Assembly (NCBI GenBank): GCA_034659895.1
Contig: JAYEIF010000245.1
Span: 1-7,223 of the forward strand
Origin: B120-G9 sp034659895
Lineage (GTDB): Bacteria; Zixibacteria; MSB-5A5; GN15; FEB-12
Length of the DNA: 7,223 nucleotides
Reading direction: 5' to 3'
Part shown: piece after piece, positions 5,235 to 7,223 of the stretch
Position numbering within the stretch: the first letter of the stretch is position 1
Layout of the letters: each line of letters begins with the position of its first letter
Position numbers and translations under genes: made by a program
The notes under the pieces: generated by a model
Seen by the model: only the letters and a program-made list of their open reading frames with translations
What the model was told of the DNA's origin: nothing
Database searches by the model: none

Positions 5235-5735
5235 ATGAATATATCGCGTTACATAAATGAAAGCGCTGTGCGATTGGAAATGGTTACCAATCTCTTGCCA
5301 CTCGAGGAAGGCCAATCTGTCGAGAAATGGCGTGAACAATGTAAAGCACTCATTCTGCTTGAATTGGTGGATATCCTAGATGAGAATGCGCACGTTGGCA
5401 ACCGTAACAAGCTGTTGCTTGATTTTACAAATCGAGAGAAACAATCCAGCACAGCAATCGGTCACGGAATAGCCTTGCCTCACATTCGATCAAAACATTC
5501 CAAGGAATTCATGATTGGTTTCGCTCGTTCAATTAATGGATATGACTTTGACGCTCCCGATGGCGAACCAGTTCACCTTTTTTTTGTAATGGCGGCCCCG
5601 CCGTACGATGATTCCCTCTATTTGAAAGTCTTCAAATCATTGGCTGAAATGCTTCAGTATGAATCCTTCAGGGAAGAGCTGATGTCGGTTTCCTCTCCCG
5701 GTGAAGTTATCCGCGCAATCAAATTAATGGAATAA
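5235..5735 (+). CDS. PTS EIIA domain protein, PtsN/fructose type
   Basis: A 166-residue cytoplasmic protein that is a single EIIA domain of the fructose/mannitol/nitrogen type. The phosphorylated histidine is His83 in the motif GHGIALPHIRS (76-86), matching the GxxIPH signature of PtsN and fructose EIIA proteins. Downstream, PVHLFFVMAAPPYDDSLYLKVFKSLAEML fits the conserved core, split here only by reference to its start at about 112. I chose ATG 5235 because AGGA (5225-5228) lies 6 nt upstream; a TTG at 5214 would add seven residues that overlap this site. No EIIB, EIIC, HPr or EI gene is adjacent, and the gene has its own promoter. A regulatory role like PtsN is therefore more likely than sugar transport. 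It is convergent with the aldolase gene, 44 bp away. Confidence 0.92.
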   Translation: MNISRYINESAVRLEMVTNLLPLEEGQSVEKWREQCKALILLELVDILDENAHVGNRNKLLLDFTNREKQSSTAIGHGIALPHIRSKHSKEFMIGFARSINGYDFDAPDGEPVHLFFVMAAPPYDDSLYLKVFKSLAEMLQYESFREELMSVSSPGEVIRAIKLME

Positions 5736-5779
5736 GTGGCGAAGCACTCATAAATAAATCCACTCAGTGTTATCGTATC

Positions 5780-6751
5780 CTATGAAACCACTTCAGGTCG
5801 GGTTGAACTCATCTTACGACTCATAGTATTTACCCGAGAAGCACTTCCAAATATCTGAATCTTGTTTTTGACAACATCCTTAATAGCCTCACGCGTTGGA
5901 CCGAGAATCTTCCTTGGATCAAAAATCTCGGGCTGTTCAGTAAGTATTTGCCTTAGAGTTGAGGTAAAAGCCAAACGAAGATCAGTATCAACATTAATTT
6001 TATTGATGCCGTTCTTTATAGCCTTTCGATAAGCTTCATCAGGGACACCTTTGGCATTTGCTATTTTCCCGCCATACTTGGTAAGCTTGTCAGTCAATTC
6101 CTGCGGAACACCACTGGCACCGTGTAATACTAAGGGGATACCGAGACGTTTTTTTATAGTTGCAATGCGATTAAAATCCAAACGGGCTTCTTCCTTGAAT
6201 TTGTATGCTCCGTGACTTGTTCCAACCGCAACAGCAAGAGCATCAACACCACTTTCCTCAACAAAACGCTGTGCTTCATCGGGATCTGTCAGGAACGCAT
6301 CTTTAGCGTCAACTTTGATGTTGTCCTCTATACCACCCAGACGCCCGAGTTCTGCTTCCACACTGACACCTCTTTGGTGAGCATAGTCAACAGCTTCATG
6401 GGTTATTCTAATGTTTTCCTCAAGAGGAAGGTGGGAGCCATCTATCATCACCGATGTGAAACCGGCATCAACACACTCGGTCACAAACTCCATCGAAGAA
6501 CCGTGATCCAAGTGCAATGCTACAGGAACCGAAACTTGTTCTGCTAACGACTTGACCATAGCAACCAAATTCTGTGCGCCAGCATATTTGACGCCACTCT
6601 CCGAAACACCGATAATAACCGGTGAATTCATTTCTTGTGCTGCTTCTATTACAGCCTGTGTAAACTCAAGATTGCTTATGTTGAAATGACCAATAGCATA
6701 ATAATTCCTGTTAGCATCAGCGTAAACATCATTTAGGGAAACCAAAGACAT
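5780..6751 (-). CDS. fba: Class II fructose-bisphosphate aldolase
   Basis: A 323-residue cytoplasmic enzyme that cleaves fructose-1,6-bisphosphate to dihydroxyacetone phosphate and glyceraldehyde-3-phosphate in glycolysis, and runs in reverse in gluconeogenesis. The zinc-dependent active site is complete: HLDHGSS at 80-86 (catalytic Asp82, zinc ligand His83), EAELGRLGG at 132-140, zinc ligand His180 in GTSHGAYK, and His210 in LHGASG. The phosphate-binding residues are in KINVDTDLR (251-259). The length and motifs fit the shorter class II group, which also holds tagatose-bisphosphate aldolases; with no tagatose or galactitol genes nearby, the fructose enzyme is the better reading. The start has a strong GGAGGG site (6757-6762) 5 nt before the ATG. 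The gene stands alone here and runs convergent to the EIIA gene, with no clear terminator between them. Confidence 0.96.
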   Translation of the reverse strand: MSLVSLNDVYADANRNYYAIGHFNISNLEFTQAVIEAAQEMNSPVIIGVSESGVKYAGAQNLVAMVKSLAEQVSVPVALHLDHGSSMEFVTECVDAGFTSVMIDGSHLPLEENIRITHEAVDYAHQRGVSVEAELGRLGGIEDNIKVDAKDAFLTDPDEAQRFVEESGVDALAVAVGTSHGAYKFKEEARLDFNRIATIKKRLGIPLVLHGASGVPQELTDKLTKYGGKIANAKGVPDEAYRKAIKNGINKINVDTDLRLAFTSTLRQILTEQPEIFDPRKILGPTREAIKDVVKNKIQIFGSASRVNTMSRKMSSTRPEVVS

Positions 6752-6776
6752 ATCAACCCTCCGTGGTTATAGGTGG

Positions 6777-6792
6777 CTGAGCTTAAGCCCAG
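6777..6792. promoter_or_regulatory. Quasi-palindrome in the aldolase leader
   Basis: CTGaGCTTAAGCcCAG (6777-6792) is a 16-bp inverted repeat with one mismatched pair, centred on the perfect palindrome GCTTAAGC. It lies 14 bp upstream of the aldolase ribosome site. Its size suits a dimeric repressor site or a small leader hairpin. Farther upstream on the minus strand, TTGACT (6839-6844) and TAGAAA after 18 bp make a weak promoter. Confidence 0.3.
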
Positions 6793-6875
6793 AGAGATTA
6801 ACTCAATTCTTGTTTTTCTATTTATATCTATCGGCAGGAGTCAATGATATCTCAAACAAAGTTTTTCTGTGTATC

Positions 6876-6939
6876 CGCTCACCTTTCGACGCCGCTCACC
6901 TTTCGACTGCGCTCACCTTTCGACTCCGCTCAAGGTGAG
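6876..6939. repeat. Three 17-bp tandem repeats ending in a hairpin
   Basis: The unit CGCTCACCTTTCGAC plus two variable bases (GC, TG, TC) occurs three times at 6876-6892, 6893-6909 and 6910-6926, followed by a partial unit CGCTCA (6927-6932). The last copy pairs with what follows: CTCACCTT (6912-6919) with AAGGTGAG (6932-6939). TCGACTCCGCTC (6920-6931), in the loop of that hairpin, recurs inverted at 7161-7172. Confidence 0.75.
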
Positions 6940-6994
6940 GTTGTATAGCAGGTCAGAACCCTTGTGGTCTTGACTTGCTTCATCTCGATGGATT

Positions 6995-7022
6995 TGTCAT
7001 ACCAGCGAACGCTGGTATCCAG
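6995..7022. repeat. 28-bp hairpin repeat, left arm of an inverted pair
   Basis: ATACCAGCG (6999-7007) and CGCTGGTAT (7010-7018) form a perfect 9-bp stem around AA. With its flanks TGTCAT and CCAG, this unit matches the reverse complement of 7076-7103 at 23 of 28 positions. It resembles the widespread hairpin-type intergenic repeats, such as the Neisseria ATTCCC...GGGAAT class, but I cannot assign it to a named family. Confidence 0.7.
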
Positions 7023-7043
7023 TTGATATAGATAGACAGGCAA

Positions 7044-7057
7044 TCCGCCTAGGCGGA
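7044..7057. repeat. Perfect 14-bp palindrome
   Basis: TCCGCCTAGGCGGA is fully self-complementary and lies between the two 28-bp hairpin arms, close to their midpoint. Confidence 0.6.
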
Positions 7058-7062
7058 CTGAA

Positions 7063-7075
7063 CAGACAATGTCTG
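7063..7075. repeat. 13-bp palindrome, copy 1
   Basis: CAGACA and TGTCTG flank a single A. The sequence AACAG-CAAT around it is shared with the palindrome at 7147-7159, which differs by a swapped base pair in the stem. Confidence 0.5.
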
Positions 7076-7103
7076 CTGGATTCCTGCGTCCGCAGGAATG
7101 ACA
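7076..7103. repeat. 28-bp hairpin repeat, right arm of the inverted pair
   Basis: ATTCCTGCG (7080-7088) and CGCAGGAAT (7091-7099) form a perfect 9-bp stem around TC. The unit is the inverted, diverged copy of 6995-7022; four of the five differences are two swapped base pairs that keep the stem intact. Confidence 0.7.
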
Positions 7104-7146
7104 ATATCATAATTTTATCCCGAGCGGAAATTTGTCTTATCATAAA

Positions 7147-7159
7147 CAGGCAATGCCTG
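7147..7159. repeat. 13-bp palindrome, copy 2
   Basis: CAGGCA and TGCCTG flank a single A. Compared with 7063-7075, one A-T pair in the stem is replaced by G-C. It is followed at once by the inverted GAGCGGAGTCGA copy (7161-7172). Confidence 0.5.
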
Positions 7160-7223
7160 CGAGCGGAGTCGAGGGACGAATAATCCAGCCGATAAATATC
7201 TTAACATCTCTACGGACACGGCG

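Larger units (their letters stand above)
6763..7223. other. Gene-free, repeat-rich stretch of 460 bp
   Basis: No convincing gene is visible on either strand. The part next to the aldolase gene holds its leader and a weak promoter. From about 6876 to the window end the sequence is dominated by short palindromes and repeats: a 17-bp tandem repeat, an inverted pair of 28-bp hairpins, a perfect 14-bp palindrome and two related 13-bp palindromes. They are listed separately. Their density suggests a place where repeats accumulate. Confidence 0.65.

Noticed and set aside
6212..6547. Plus-strand open frame of 111 codons inside the aldolase gene
   Set aside because: It is antisense to the conserved catalytic core of the aldolase, including the zinc-binding motifs, and has no ribosome site.
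6876..6939. CRISPR-like array
   Set aside because: The 17-bp units are directly adjacent with no unique spacers, so this is a simple tandem repeat.

Overview
The window looks like part of a Gram-negative, probably uncultured bacterium known from a metagenome assembly. It encodes a PEP-CTERM surface protein, a lipoprotein with a bacterial lipobox and a protein with an outer-membrane-like C-terminal Phe. It also has many intergenic hairpin repeats and an assembly gap of exactly 100 N. The repeats and gene mix recall candidate phyla such as Zixibacteria or deltaproteobacteria, but that is an impression; nothing here fixes the taxonomy.

Layout. Positions 201-869 (+) encode a secreted PEP-CTERM protein. 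A 420-bp gene-free stretch follows, holding a long imperfect palindrome (905-969), a GC-rich hairpin (1118-1138) and a nested double-hairpin element (1153-1222). The minus strand from 4097 down to 1290 is a sulfur-handling gene set, transcribed in the order TusA-family sulfur carrier, YeeE/YedE (TsuA-like) membrane transporter, lipoprotein with three rhodanese domains. A good sigma70-type promoter lies just upstream of the carrier gene (4139-4167). On the plus strand, 4565-5079 is a probable outer-membrane beta-barrel gene interrupted by the assembly gap. It is followed by a perfect hairpin (5112-5138) and then by a PTS EIIA (PtsN-like) gene at 5235-5735 with its own strong promoter. Convergent to this, 5780-6751 (-) is a class II fructose-bisphosphate aldolase. 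The last 470 bp have no gene and are packed with hairpins and short repeats.

How the genes may work together. The three minus-strand sulfur genes form a plausible uptake and relay module: a membrane-anchored tri-rhodanese outside the cytoplasm, a cysteine-lined channel, and a cytoplasmic persulfide carrier. YeeE/TusA pairs are known from thiosulfate uptake (TsuA/TsuB) and from selenium-linked yedE/yedF loci; the three-domain rhodanese lipoprotein is the distinctive part and is the best candidate here for something not well described. The EIIA protein has no transporter partner in view and is more likely regulatory. The intergenic repeats share design features (CTTGT or ACAAG loops, inverted pairs, base-pair swaps that preserve stems), which suggests that their folded shape matters.
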